Below, one piece after another: positions 44,077 to 54,451 of a stretch of 64,000 nucleotides of DNA; the stretch's first letter is position 1; every line of letters starts with the position of its first letter. This DNA is from Rutpela maculata (lineage: Eukaryota; Arthropoda; Insecta; Coleoptera; Cerambycidae), in contig OW386293.2 in the NCBI GenBank assembly GCA_936432065.2, positions 28,966,234 to 29,030,233 of the forward strand. Direction: 5' to 3'. A model generated the notes under the pieces. It did no database searches, was not told the origin of the DNA, and worked only from the letters and a program-made list of their open reading frames with translations. The position numbers and the translations under genes are program-made.

Positions 44077-45441
44077 TAATAGCCCAGGGGTTTTAGTCAA
44101 TGTATCGCTCCTACCAGGAATTAAATATTGTAAAGCTGAAAATTTGCAAGATTGCAATTTTGGTCCAGGACAACACGTACCAAAAAGTCCCCTACTACCC
44201 CCGTCAGCTTCCCTTGCGGAGCAACAAGTCGCAGAGCTGGCTATATTGTGCAGCAGAAAGGTTGTTACTGGTCCGATTTGGGTCGAAATTATCATAAAAG
44301 CTTCGGGGAAGTATATCCGTTCGTATTTCAGATGTTCCATGCATATTTTGTCCTTAATAATTTTCCGTTCTAGCGCTGTCAAAACTTCAAAAATTGAAAA
44401 AATTCCGAAATGGCGCTATTGCGGATAAAAGAAGACTCGGAGGGGAAAACGTTCTCAAATGAACACTTTTCTTCATACTTTGGGCTTTCCATTGATATAT
44501 CTACCTTCTCTGAAGCGACACCCGTTATTCAGCTACGCCAGTCTGAGTGTCGCCGTGCCACGACACTCAGACAGTTAAGTGCGTTCATTGTTGCGTCGAT
44601 CACGTCTAGTCTAAACAATCAAGCAGGCCCACGGCGAGCTATGCCTTCTTAGTTCAGTACTCCGATTAAAGAACTTACATCTAGATACATAATGGCATTG
44701 ATTTATTTGTCGCTGAAAGACTCACAATCTAAGGCACTTCTTCCCATAAGTTGCTGATTGGCCCATCGGCGTATTCGCGGCCGCTCGTGCACGATCGGCT
44801 TCAGTTCGATTATCATAATCTCAGTTGACAGTTCGGCCATTAATGTCAATAAATGTTTTTCGTGTTCTCCGACCAAAAACTGGTGAAAAAGTAATTTTAT
44901 TTTAAGTTGTGATTTGCTTAATACCTAAATAATATTCTCTATTCATATTTACACAGTTTAGTGACAATATATTTTGTGCAAATAAATAGTGTAGTGCTGT
45001 GCCGTTTGCAGAAAGCAGTTTAGAAAAGAAGAAAATCGATCGTTCCATAGTCGTAACATGATGAAGTTCAGTTTACAGTTATAAAGTAAATAGCAATTAA
45101 ATTTTAATATCCTTTCAATACATATTTATCTTACTGTTTTATCTTACTGTAATATCGTATGCCTACATCACGTTATATAAAGAGCCGGTAATGCAGGAAT
45201 TGCAATAATTCATTTTAATGAAAATATTTAACATTCTACACATTTTCTACACACACAACGCCACTGTTGCCTATGGGATGTGATGTTCATCTATCCATTT
45301 TAATGGACATATAATGTGACTATGTTAGGAGCAAACAAGGTATATAGTGAAAAGATAGCCTGTTATGTATCTAGATATAAGTTCTTTAATCGGAGGTTCA
45401 GTAGCTGTGACAATTCTCGGAGCGTGTGCATCGGTTCATTG

Positions 45442-46056
45442 CAGCGGCGGCTGGTGAAATTTCAATATTTTTTTTCTCGTCTATGGCGCATGGGACCCAT
45501 ACGAAATTTGGGAAATAACATCTAGAAAAGCACTTCTCTAAAAAATTTTGAAAAAGCAGTTTGCGAAAAAATTTTTGAAAATTTGTTAGCCTCCCCTGTG
45601 TCTAGGAGCTCCTGTTTATTTTTATTTTTTTTTTGTCATATGCATATGACTTTTCATAAAAATACAACAACAGATTTTGGAGTTTATGAAAATATTTTCA
45701 TTACTAACTGAGATACAACGAATTGAAATATTGTAATTTGTTAAATTGTAAATTACAAAATTTCAGTTCATTGTATTTCAGTTGGTAATGAAAATATTTG
45801 CATAAACTCCAAAATCTGTTGTTGTATTTTTATGAAAAGTCAAATGCATATGACAAAAAAAAATAAAAATAAACAGGAGCTCCTAGACCCAGGGGAGGCT
45901 AACGAATTTTCAAAAATTTTTTCGCAAACTGCTTTTTAAAAATTTTTTAGGGGTCATTAGAGAAGTGCTTCTCTAGATGTTATTTCCCAAATTTCGTATG
46001 GGTCCCATGCGCCATAGACGAGAAAAAAAATATTGAAATTTCACCAGCCGCCACTG
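45442..46056. mobile_element. Palindromic hAT MITE with 8-bp target duplication
   Basis: The ends CAGCGGCGGCTGGTGAAATT and AATTTCACCAGCCGCCACTG are nearly perfect, and the arms extend about 300 bp each to a centre near 45750. GTTCATTG flanks both sides exactly (45434-45441 and 46057-46064). The terminus and 8-bp duplication identify hAT. Arm similarity is high, including GACCCATACGAAATTTGGGA, so the insertion is recent. It splits the host element's coding region. Confidence 0.92.
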
Positions 46057-46149
46057 GTTCATTGGTACAGAAGGCGTGGAAGCTCCTGAAGAGAGACCTG
46101 AGCTACAGGAATGCTCCGTGGTTTTATCACAACCTGTATTTGGCAAAAG

Positions 46150-46675
46150 GAATGGGCCGCCGCTGGGAAAAGGTTTACGGTAGCGCTTTATGGAGGCAGC
46201 GAACAGGAGACCTTGGACAAGCTACAACCAGAGCGTAACGAAGCAGTCGGTGACAGCCTCCTTTGATTTGTCTCCTGCCAACAAGTGTGAACAACATTCG
46301 TTTCGCGCATACTTCCGGGCATTGGGGAAACTAGTGTGAGAATTTAATCTCTCGAAAAGCTTGCAGCAGTCAACTAATGGGCACGTGCCTTTTTGCAGGT
46401 CCGGCAATGGCTAGATGTCAACCTCAATCCGAAAGACTGGGGGGTGGAAATCAGGACTCCAGGACCTGGTTCTGGTTCCTATCACAAGGCAGCCAGCTCC
46501 TGATAGCCTGCTACGGCTAATTTCTTGTGCCTGCAAGGCGGACTGCGGTGCCTGGTGCGAGTGCAGGAACACTGGCCTGAACTGCAGCATCATGTGCAGG
46601 AGCTGTAGATCCAGCAGCATAAATAGCGAGTCAGTAGATATGGATGATGATCCAGACGACCCTTACTCCCAGTAG
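46150..46675 (+). pseudogene. CXC-domain protein remnant, C-terminal part
   Basis: Pieces in different frames: VALYGGSEQETLDKL (about 46170), PTNKCEQHSFRAYF-like text (about 46265-46315), QVRQWLDVNLNPKDWG (about 46399-46440), and a frame to the stop at 46673 with PITRQPAPDSLLRLISCACK, CGAWCECRNTGLNCSIMC and RSC. The order equals that of the C-terminal half at 12060-12478. The region before QVRQW ends in TTTTTGCAG and could be a small intron, but no sound donor was found. The PIN domain is not readable. Confidence 0.75.
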
Positions 46676-48033
46676 ATCAATAATGTCAATGGGCCTTTTG
46701 ACTAGATTCTTAAATCTCAAAACAAATATGTTTATTTTAAAGCTCACTGATAGATATTCACCTTGTGCAACTCTGTTTCAAATATAAATCTCACGGTGTT
46801 TAATAAAAAGAATAAACATTTATTACAGCAATTTGAACACTCATTTAACCTTGAGGCCGAGTGACGTCACACATCCCGGTGGGCAGCATTTACCAGAACG
46901 CCTAATAGCCACTAACATTACACCACAACTGACACATGTTTATTGTTTATGCTTTGTTTTGGGGTTATGTTTTGTGTGTTCCTTTACGAATTGTGTTTTG
47001 CTTTGTTTGTGTATAATAGTGGAAGAGAATGGAGCCAGGATTTTCTAAAGGAAGTGCAAAAAATCTGCCGAAAGTTGATTGGACAATTTATGTTGTTATT
47101 TGTACATGTTGGTACAAAACACTCTTTAAATATTTTCTAAACACAAAAATGCAAACTAAAGGGAAACGACTGTCAAAGTGTCAATTTCAACGTCATCTGT
47201 CAAAAAGCAGGGAACCAACTTTATGATACACCGGTATGAAGGTCGTAGGCTCGTCGACGTCATTAAGGTGAGTGCGTGACGTCACGTTCAAAGCGCGCGC
47301 TTTATTTCCACACTTTTAACATTTTTTTCGATAGAAATCATGCTAAAAAAAACACGACGAAGTTTTTTTATAAAACACTATCACATAAAGCAATAAAAAA
47401 CACTGAAAAGGCCCATTGTCTTGCCGAATGAAGTAATTTTCTGAGTCTGACAAGTTAAATTTAATTCAATAAATCGTTTAAAACATCTATAATATATAAA
47501 CAGGAATTCGCAACAAGTCGAATCAACGCAGCCAGGGCAGTTCCACGGGCGCACGACGGGCGCGGCCACTGCGTGGCGACGCTCAGAGTGGCGTCGCTGC
47601 GTAACGGGTGACGCTACAGAGAAGGTAGACAAACCGATGGAAAGCCCAACGTATGAAGAGAAATGTTTATTTGAATACGTTTTTCCCTCCATTTATCCGC
47701 ATTACGGAATATTTTCAATTTTTGAAATTTTGACAGCACTAGAACGGAAAATTATGGATAAAATATGCATGGAACATCTGAATACGAACGGATATGCTTC
47801 TCCGAAGCTTTTATGATTATTTCGACCAACAATAACTTTCCTGTTGCACTTTATAGGTAGCTCTGCAATTTCTGCAACTTAGGCCCTTGTTGCTCCGCAA
47901 AAACAGGTGAGCCGATGAAGGAGAGTAAGGGACTTTTTGGTACGTGTTGTCCTGGATCAAAACTACAATCCTGCAAATTTTCAGCTTTACAATAATTAAT
48001 TCCGGGTTAAAAACTAAAATTCCTGGGCTATAA

Positions 48034-48497
48034 CGCTTATTATCCAGAAACAATCCGGAATAAAGTCATCTCAAAAACAGAAGCATCTAAATCCGCCAGA
48101 AAGCTGACAACCGTCAACAAATTGTTATTTTGTTGAATTCTACGCGCGGCAAAGCCGACTATTAGTTTTGACGGTTCGTCGTTGTTTGTTTGTGTGTTTC
48201 GTAAATTGTATTTAAATAAACTGAATTTTTTAATGACGTTCTCAGAGGCAGGCAACTAATATGATTACCGAGGACGTATATTGTGAGAAATCCCACGAAT
48301 TTTCTACGGCTGTTGGGTACGAATCGACTCTGTAATTACTGCTTCCACGTTCCTATAAACACATCTACCTTGCACACTCTTTATGTGAGTGCATTTCTCT
48401 GTACGAGGGGACGTGATAAGTTGGCAAGGTATGTGGTAGATCATTTTGTTATTTTACCTTCCTCTTATTAGACTTTTCCATTGCATTCGTCTAAATA
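48034..48497. other. No recognised gene
   Basis: A 71-codon minus-strand frame overlaps the element end and is not recognised. A CGCGCGGCAAAGCCGAC stem-like motif lies at about 48148. Confidence 0.35.
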
Positions 48498-48650
48498 AAC
48501 CACATCCACGTAGTGAAGTGGAAGTATAGTAACGCTAAATTTAGAATTTTTTTTTGTTTAAATATGCTTAGAATGTCATGAAACGAGCTATTAAGTTTGA
48601 GCAAAAACATTTTTTTGGCTGTCGGTCTGTTTGTCACTATGTCACAGGAC
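48498..48650 (-). mobile_element. Family A repeat, truncated copy 5
   Basis: The hairpin end is altered (CCACATCCACGTAGTGAAGTGG). It is followed by GAAGTATAGTAACGCTAAAT, GCTTAGAATGTCATGAAACG and GGCTGTCGGTCTGTTTGTC. The alignment stops before the CACGATTACTC core, so only about 150 bp from the hairpin side remains. Confidence 0.75.
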
Positions 48651-48690
48651 ACAGCCTTGTCTCACGCCTTTACCAACTTTACATTCGAAA

Positions 48691-49986
48691 GGTACCGGCT
48701 AAAAAGGGTGAGGGTCATAAAATGTTAGTTTCGATAAAAACGAATTTTAAAACTTAAAACCCCATATTTGTTAAACCATATATATATTATTCACTTTGAT
48801 CAAATTTTCAGTGAAGACTATGGTTCTTTATTTCTAGGCAAACCACTAATTATTTATATTGTTTTGACATAGGCGTGCGGAATAAAATTGAAAAGAGGTT
48901 ATGCACATTTATTCAGGGGAAAAAGGATAGCAATGTTATGAAATAGTAGCACTCACTTGCTTAACTTCTTTAATATTTCTAATTTATTCACAATATAATA
49001 ATATATTATGTTTTAGAGGCTTTTAAGTTAAAGTACCATTATAGTAATAATAATAACGTAAATTAAAAATAAAATTATCGCAAAATACAACACAAACTGA
49101 AAATGGTATATTACTTTAATGTTATAAAGCAAAGTCGTAAGTAACAAAACAATTACGCAAGACAAACATAAAATGAAATGGGATTTCATTTTCTTAACAT
49201 TAAACTTTCTTCGAGGCTTTCTTATTCGTTTTTCTTTCTTCGATATATTAGCTGTAAAAGGCAAGTTCTCCAAATACGCTTTAGCAGGAGCATTACAAAA
49301 ACGTTTGAATTCTTGCATGTTTTGGAATTGCTTTATTGTTTATTGGTTTTCTTGCTCGTCTTTTTTTTTACTGATTTTCTAGCTTGTCCTTTTTGGGTGG
49401 TATTACCACAGTAAATGTAAAGGCTCCGTTATAACGTGTTTCGATGTTGTATCATTCTGAGCTCATTTTTTTGCTGATTTCTCTTATTAGTTTGCTTTCA
49501 AAAGGATACTTTAAAAAGAACTACTGTTTGAGATAATCGGTCCAGCATCGAAAAGTTTGCTGTTCTTCACAACTAACCACTTTGAATGAACTAGGTTTCA
49601 CTCTAGCATTTTTAATTAGGTCGTCCCAACCCTATGGAAGGTCAACTATAGTTTTGGTATTAATGAGACCCATATTGCGATCGCACTCCATATATCTGTG
49701 GCCACAATTCGAACTATTATGAACAACTAACAAGAATGTACTGATTATCGAATACTGAATACGTAAACACAGGCACGTGTGGAGGTGGAATTGCGACACA
49801 GTACGACTCATCTTTCTTCTGTACATCTGATGTACCCTCATCTGTTTTCACCTGTACGGCATATTTTAAAGTCATTATAACTCATGACTCCCATCTCTGT
49901 TATTCTCTGCAGTTAGGTATACGGAAACTCTAGAAGTATGGCTCTAAAGTCGATTTTTTGGACCCTCATCCTTTTTAGCTTGTACC
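48691..49986. mobile_element. TIR element with DUF7869-like protein remnant
   Basis: Ends GGTACCGGCTAAAAAGGGTG and, inverted, ATCCTTTTTAGCTTGTACC enclose about 1.3 kb. GAGGGTC and AAAAT(C/G) continue the match inward for about 35 bp. No target duplication was found. A minus-strand coding remnant fills the right half. Confidence 0.55.
49195..49870 (-). pseudogene. DUF7869-like transposon protein remnant
   Basis: The minus strand reads VFTYSVFDNQYIL, then GHRYMECDRNMGLINTKTIV, GWDDLIKNARVKPSSFKVV, FRCWTDYLKQ, FTVVIPPKKDKLENQ (about 49390-49440) and NMQEFKRFCNAPAKAYLENL (about 49265-49320). This residue order matches an arthropod transposon-associated family with a DUF7869-type domain, as I remember it. 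At least three stops or frameshifts are present. The hydrophobic tail at 49028-49150 is read-through. Confidence 0.6.
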
Positions 49987-50364
49987 ACCCTTTATTTATC
50001 GTAGTTAGTATTGCAGACTTCCATGAAAGCAAAGATTCCTTCGTATAGTCGTCGAGTCAAAAACACCGGAGGCTATTCTGTATTGATTTGAGAGCGCGTT
50101 CTCATGTGAAAGCGGGCGGAGTTCTTTTGAAAACCAAAATATCGTATTCTTCAACTGTAGAAGCGCTTACATCGCTACAAAAATCGGGGAAATTGCTTTT
50201 CTTGGTAAATTATGAGAGAGCAGGGCTGTTCTCGCGTGGGAGAGAAAGTATAACCTCACTTTTTGGCAAACTGTCATTTCGTTTGTGTTTTGGTATTTGT
50301 TTAGTATTTTGTAGTTATTTTTAAAAGTCGAGTCTTGTGACAGATTAAGTGTAGGTATTAAAGG
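49987..50364. other. No recognised features
   Basis: A 78-codon plus-strand frame at 50088 is unrecognised. The sequence directly precedes a Harbinger-like remnant and may be its 5-prime flank. Confidence 0.35.
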
Positions 50365-50690
50365 AGGATGGATATTATTGCCGATGTACTTATTGCCAAT
50401 AAGGTATTAAGAGACTTTCAGATTGCTGAAGATGCTCAAGAAGAACGTTAACTTTTTCACATGACTAATCCCTTCGGTTTTGCAGATGAAGTCTTTCTGA
50501 AAGAAATTCAGGTAAACAAAGAACTTGCTCGGAATATTATTCAATTTGTCACTACATTTATGCAACACCCAACACGAATTATTTCGTTTATTCAACTAGA
50601 ACACTGGCATAATAAATTTATTGCATTTCCCATCGTACTGCATATGATCTTCATTGTGGCTCTCCTATTGGTTGAAATGTAGGAGTAAAT
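50365..50690 (+). pseudogene. PIF/Harbinger transposase remnant 2
   Basis: MDIIADVLIANKVLRDFQIA is followed by a stop, then MTNPFGFADEVFLKEIQVNK, ELARNIIQFVTTFMQHPTR, and after a deletion HWHNKFIAFPI. The NPF-(D/E)-F...N(L/I)I...(P)T(R) order and the later W..(F/K)..FP segment are typical of HARBI1-like transposases. The DDE part is missing. No TIRs were identified, so only the coding scrap is called. Confidence 0.6.
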
Positions 50691-50789
50691 CAGCGCATGA
50701 GAACTGTGTTCGAAGAATAGTGTTTTTGTATTCTCTGAGAAGGGAACGTGATGTGAGGTTTCTCCTCTCACGACAAATGATGATTTTCA

Positions 50790-50960
50790 CTGAAATTACA
50801 AAAAAGCCATTCTGGTGTCCTAGCTGTTCCCATCTTCAATAATATAGTCCACAGTTTGTACCATTTCACATTGTCAGAAGCCTTATGATAATCTACGAAA
50901 CAAATGTACACAAGCACGTAATATTCTCTTGGGTTCTTGGATTTTAAATAATTAAATTTT
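50790..50960 (-). pseudogene. LINE reverse-transcriptase fragment
   Basis: The minus strand reads YICFVDYHKASDNVKWYKLW then TILLKMGT, the RT block with the first catalytic aspartate (FVDY.KA.D) of RTE/CR1-type LINEs. Only about 50 codons survive, and flanking text is not coding. Confidence 0.75.
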
Positions 50961-51684
50961 TTAAACATTTGAATCGATTTCAAAAAAAGATTATAAAAAA
51001 TTATAAAATAAAATTTCACTGTCACCAGAGATAAAGTTTATTAATTAACAAAGTTTTTAAAAAGCAAGAACACTTTCTTTTGTACTTTTATGATACACAA
51101 TTAGCAATGTTGTTTGTTACATCGGATGATGGACTAGAACTATAGAGTTTGAATACAGTCAACCTATATTTATAAGCTTTCCTATCTGAAAAGTTAGTCA
51201 GCACAATTATTGCATTATTTTATTCAAGTTATGTGCATTTGTGGAATTATAACTCCCGGTTAGTTAGACCTTATTTCCATATGAATAATAATTATCAAAT
51301 AGCCCTTGTATTTGAACATAACCTGGCATAAAAAAGATTAATAAGTAACTAATTTGTATTCTAAGTATTTCATGGAACATACATATTCGCTGACTTCTCA
51401 TTTCTCATACCTAAGAGTACAATGGTAATATTTATATTTTTTTAATTTCATATAGCAATTGTTAGATTTTACATAAATCCTAACAAAACCAGACGTTCGT
51501 TAGCTTATGAGAACATTTTATACAATGCATTGCGCATGGAAAAAAATGTCGGATCATGAAAAAATGAATCAGGGTCTCGATTTCTTTGGGTGCCAGAAAT
51601 TATCTGTGCGCATAAGGTAATCCATTGAAATGAGACTTTTCTGATCTAACAAAATATATCCTTCATTTTTTTTATCTTTGTGTT
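50961..51684. other. No recognised features
   Basis: AT-rich sequence without readable gene or repeat pair. Confidence 0.45.
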
Positions 51685-52615
51685 TTAAAGAAAATATTGA
51701 AAATCGAGAACGAGATCACTATGGCATAAAAAATTATTCAAGGTCAAAGTTCACAGGAAACGGTTTTCTGCGAATATCGCGCTTTCTATGGCTCGGAGGC
51801 CCATTGAGGTTACTATGAAAATGAAAGATAATGAAATTCCGCACAAAAATGATCTCTCCCATTTTTTATGTACAGCGAACGGTTTAGGCAAAAATTTTGA
51901 TTAAAATAATGTCCAAGTCCGAAAATATCATTTTAATGGGGTTTTTTGTTTGGAAAACTGCACTATGGCAATTTTTTTAAAAAATAGTTATTTTAAAAAT
52001 TTTTAAAATTTTAATTTTTCAATTTTTTTATTTTGACTAAATTTTGGACATAGGGTTTTTGGAAAATTCTGAACAAGTTTCATTAACAAAATTTTCCGAT
52101 AAAAAAATGCCTAATACGATTTTTTGATTTTCTTCGCATATTTTGGTACCGCAGGTGGCTTTGCATTTGTAGAAGACGAATGTTTTTCTGGTCATAAGTA
52201 GATCCTAATTTGTTCTGTCCTTAAGTAAAACTTGATTCAAATCGGAAGAAAAATAAAAAGTTATTGAGGTGTTACCATTTCAAGTGAAACACACTGTACA
52301 TATTTATTTATTTTATTTTATATATCGATCAGCTAATAAATACTATACACAGAACAAGCACATGCATGGACAATATGAAATGGATCATAGTATGCCTTGC
52401 GCGGAAACTTCGAAGCACATTTTTGCCTAAACCGTTCGTTGTGCATAAAAAATGGAAGAGATCATTTTTGTGCGTAATTTCATTATGTTTCATTTTCATA
52501 ATAACCTCAATTGGCCTCTGAGCCATAGAAAGCGCGATATTCGCAAAAAAACGTTTTTGTGAACTTTGACCTTGAATAATTTTTTATGCCATTCTCGATT
52601 TTTAATATTTTCAGC
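51685..52615. repeat. Foldback element with about 220-bp arms
   Basis: The arms lie at about 51685-51905 and 52398-52615. Landmarks are ATGGCATAAAAAATTATTCA and its complement, CGAATATCGCGCTTTCTATG and its complement, and CCGTTCG-TGTGCATAAAAAAT against ATTTTTTATGTACAGCGAACGG. The 490-bp AT-rich spacer contains a 27-bp word identical to 21514-21540 and a TTTTAAAATTTTT-type low-complexity tract. Confidence 0.8.
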
Positions 52616-52646
52616 TATAATATCCCAAGGACGTTGATAATACGAA

Positions 52647-52754
52647 ATAATTTTATCACAGTTTCCGAAAGCACTTGCTTGATAATATCCCGACGCCGTA
52701 GGCGGAGGGATATTACCTAAAGCAACGTGCTCGAGGAAGTTGTGATAAAATTAT
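52647..52754. repeat. Palindrome with about 48-bp arms
   Basis: ATAATTTTATCACA-GTTTCC...GATAATATCCC pairs with GGGATATTACC...GGAAGTTGTGATAAAATTAT around the core GACGCCGTAGGCGG. The inner stem GCCG-TAGGC-GG is GC-rich relative to its surroundings. Small hairpin MITE. Confidence 0.8.
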
Positions 52755-53472
52755 GAGCTATTTATCAACGATCGAGGGGTATTCGCATAGAAAATTTTTT
52801 GCAATTTATTTTATTTATTTGTTCAAAACTATCTACTAAAAATACAGTTATTAAAAGAGCAATTTTTAAAATTAACTGTAGATTATGTATTATGTATTAT
52901 TTTATGTGTTTTCCTCCATTATTATATTCATTAAATTGTTATTTGCAGTTTAAAATCGACATTGTCAAAAATAAATTTTAAATTATTGAACTGTCATTAC
53001 GGTCAAACTGGATGACATAAGTGAAAAGATCCCTAAGAGATCTTATCAGTGTAATTCTGTTCTGATTGGTTGTTTCAGCACACTTGATTAGAAATGGACG
53101 AATTGAATAGGATTGATATTTGAGCTCGAGAGTTTTCTTTAAAACACCAAAATAAATCGATTAAAAAAAAATGAGGGATATATTTTGTTAGATCACAAGC
53201 CATATTTTTGTCTAAAATGACTGGAGTAAAGGTAGATATTTTGATATTGATTTTTCGCGATTAATATATTCTTACTTTATTAACCAATCAAAACGTACAT
53301 TTTCAAAAAAATCAACCAATACGATTTGTTTAAAGTGAAAAAAACGGCTATCGATAAGTGGAAAAAATCGAGAAAAATTTATGTTACTTTTTTCGTAGTA
53401 GCCAAACTAAAGAGTCATTGAAATTATTAAAATCTGACATTTCACTTTTTCATCTTGATTTCTGTACACAAA
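52755..53472. other. No recognised features
   Basis: AT-rich. TTAAAATCGACATTGTC and TTTTTCGCGATTAATATATT occur but no gene or paired repeat was found. Confidence 0.4.
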
Positions 53473-53660
53473 ATGAATGGGAAAAAGCGATTTGGTGATG
53501 TTTCTCAAGAAAATATTAACTAAGCTATGAATGAAAGTGTCCCAGTTAAAACGAGAAACACTAAAAATTCTATATGGAAACAATTTAAAGCTTTTTGCAA
53601 AGAGAATTATTCCCTCGAAAAAGATATTACGATGAACTTGCAAATATTTTGACTGACTAG
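53473..53660 (+). pseudogene. Possible Crypton-like (tyrosine recombinase) N-terminal fragment
   Basis: MNGKKRFGDVSQENIN, a stop, AMNESVPVKTRNTKNSIWKQ, FKAFCKENYSLEKDITMNLQ, a stop, then text about LTRVIT. The RF..VS.E.I..A...SVP.KT......W..F..FC order resembles the SAM-like N-terminal region of Crypton/DUF3504-type recombinases. The catalytic domain is absent. The match rests on pattern memory only. Confidence 0.4.
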
Positions 53661-54451
53661 GGTTATAACATGATAAAAAACATTACAAAATGTTTTTATT
53701 TTTTATTATTTTTAAAACATTAAATAAACAGTTTTGTTGTTTTAAAAAAATCGCTCCACTTCGTGTCGCGATTTTTCCATGCCCTTAATTCTCGAACAAT
53801 TTTCATGGAAAACAGGTTTTTGTCAAAAAAAAATTTACCCGGTAAAAAATCGACCGGCGCTTTTTGAGATTAGGGATGAAAAACGAGCCTTGGGATTCGG
53901 ACGGACCACTTTTATTGTCTGGCTGTGTTATTGTAGTAAAGGTATCATCTCCAGTTTCTATATGGTCCAGACACACGCTCTTACCCTCAAGGTGTGAAAG
54001 CCACTCCTAAATTAAAATATTTAATACCTGAAAAAGCATTACTGATTTATTTTTGAAACGTAAGGTAATTATGTTTTTGTGATCGCTGATTACAAATCTG
54101 AAGCAAAAATTAATGAATTCAAAATGGCGCTTTTAATATGCCGGACGGAAATTTTTTCTAATGCAAGTGTTTTAAACGGACAAAAAAAATTGAGCATCTA
54201 AGTGGTGAAAAACAGCATTAAAAAAATATATTACTGAACAATTACAATAACAAAATGGCGACATTTTGCTAAATAAAATGTGAACACGCACTTTGTTTCG
54301 GTCATAACTTCTTTATTTTTTTATGAAACAGAAACAAACGAAAAATCGTTGTGAAACGTTATATTTAATAATTCTGTTCCTTACAATTTTCGTTGGAAGT
54401 ACTAAAGGTATTCAAATAATTCATCCTACAAACGTTCGGGTGCCATCTATA
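53661..54451. other. AT-rich interval with partly repeated text
   Basis: About 53890-53935 resembles the CACAGCC element end at 24148 (ends CTGGCTGTGT). About 54120-54350 resembles 55440-55640 in direct orientation (AAGTGTTTTAAACGGAC / AAGCGCTGTAAACGGAC, and GTCATAACTTCTTT), so the family A copy between them sits inside or beside a duplicated unit. Confidence 0.5.

Larger units (their letters stand above)
44080..48030. mobile_element. Academ-like DNA transposon, copy 2 (nuclease/CXC family)
   Basis: TIRs of about 550 bp (44080-44640 and 47520-48030) start TAGCCCAGGGGTTTTAG and end CTAAAATTCCTGGGCTA. TAA flanks both ends (44077-44079 and 48031-48033), a perfect 3-bp duplication. The TAGYCCA start and 3-bp duplication match the element at 10694. 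The interior holds a CXC-domain protein remnant and a nested hAT MITE. Only the C-terminal coding part is recognisable. Confidence 0.85.
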
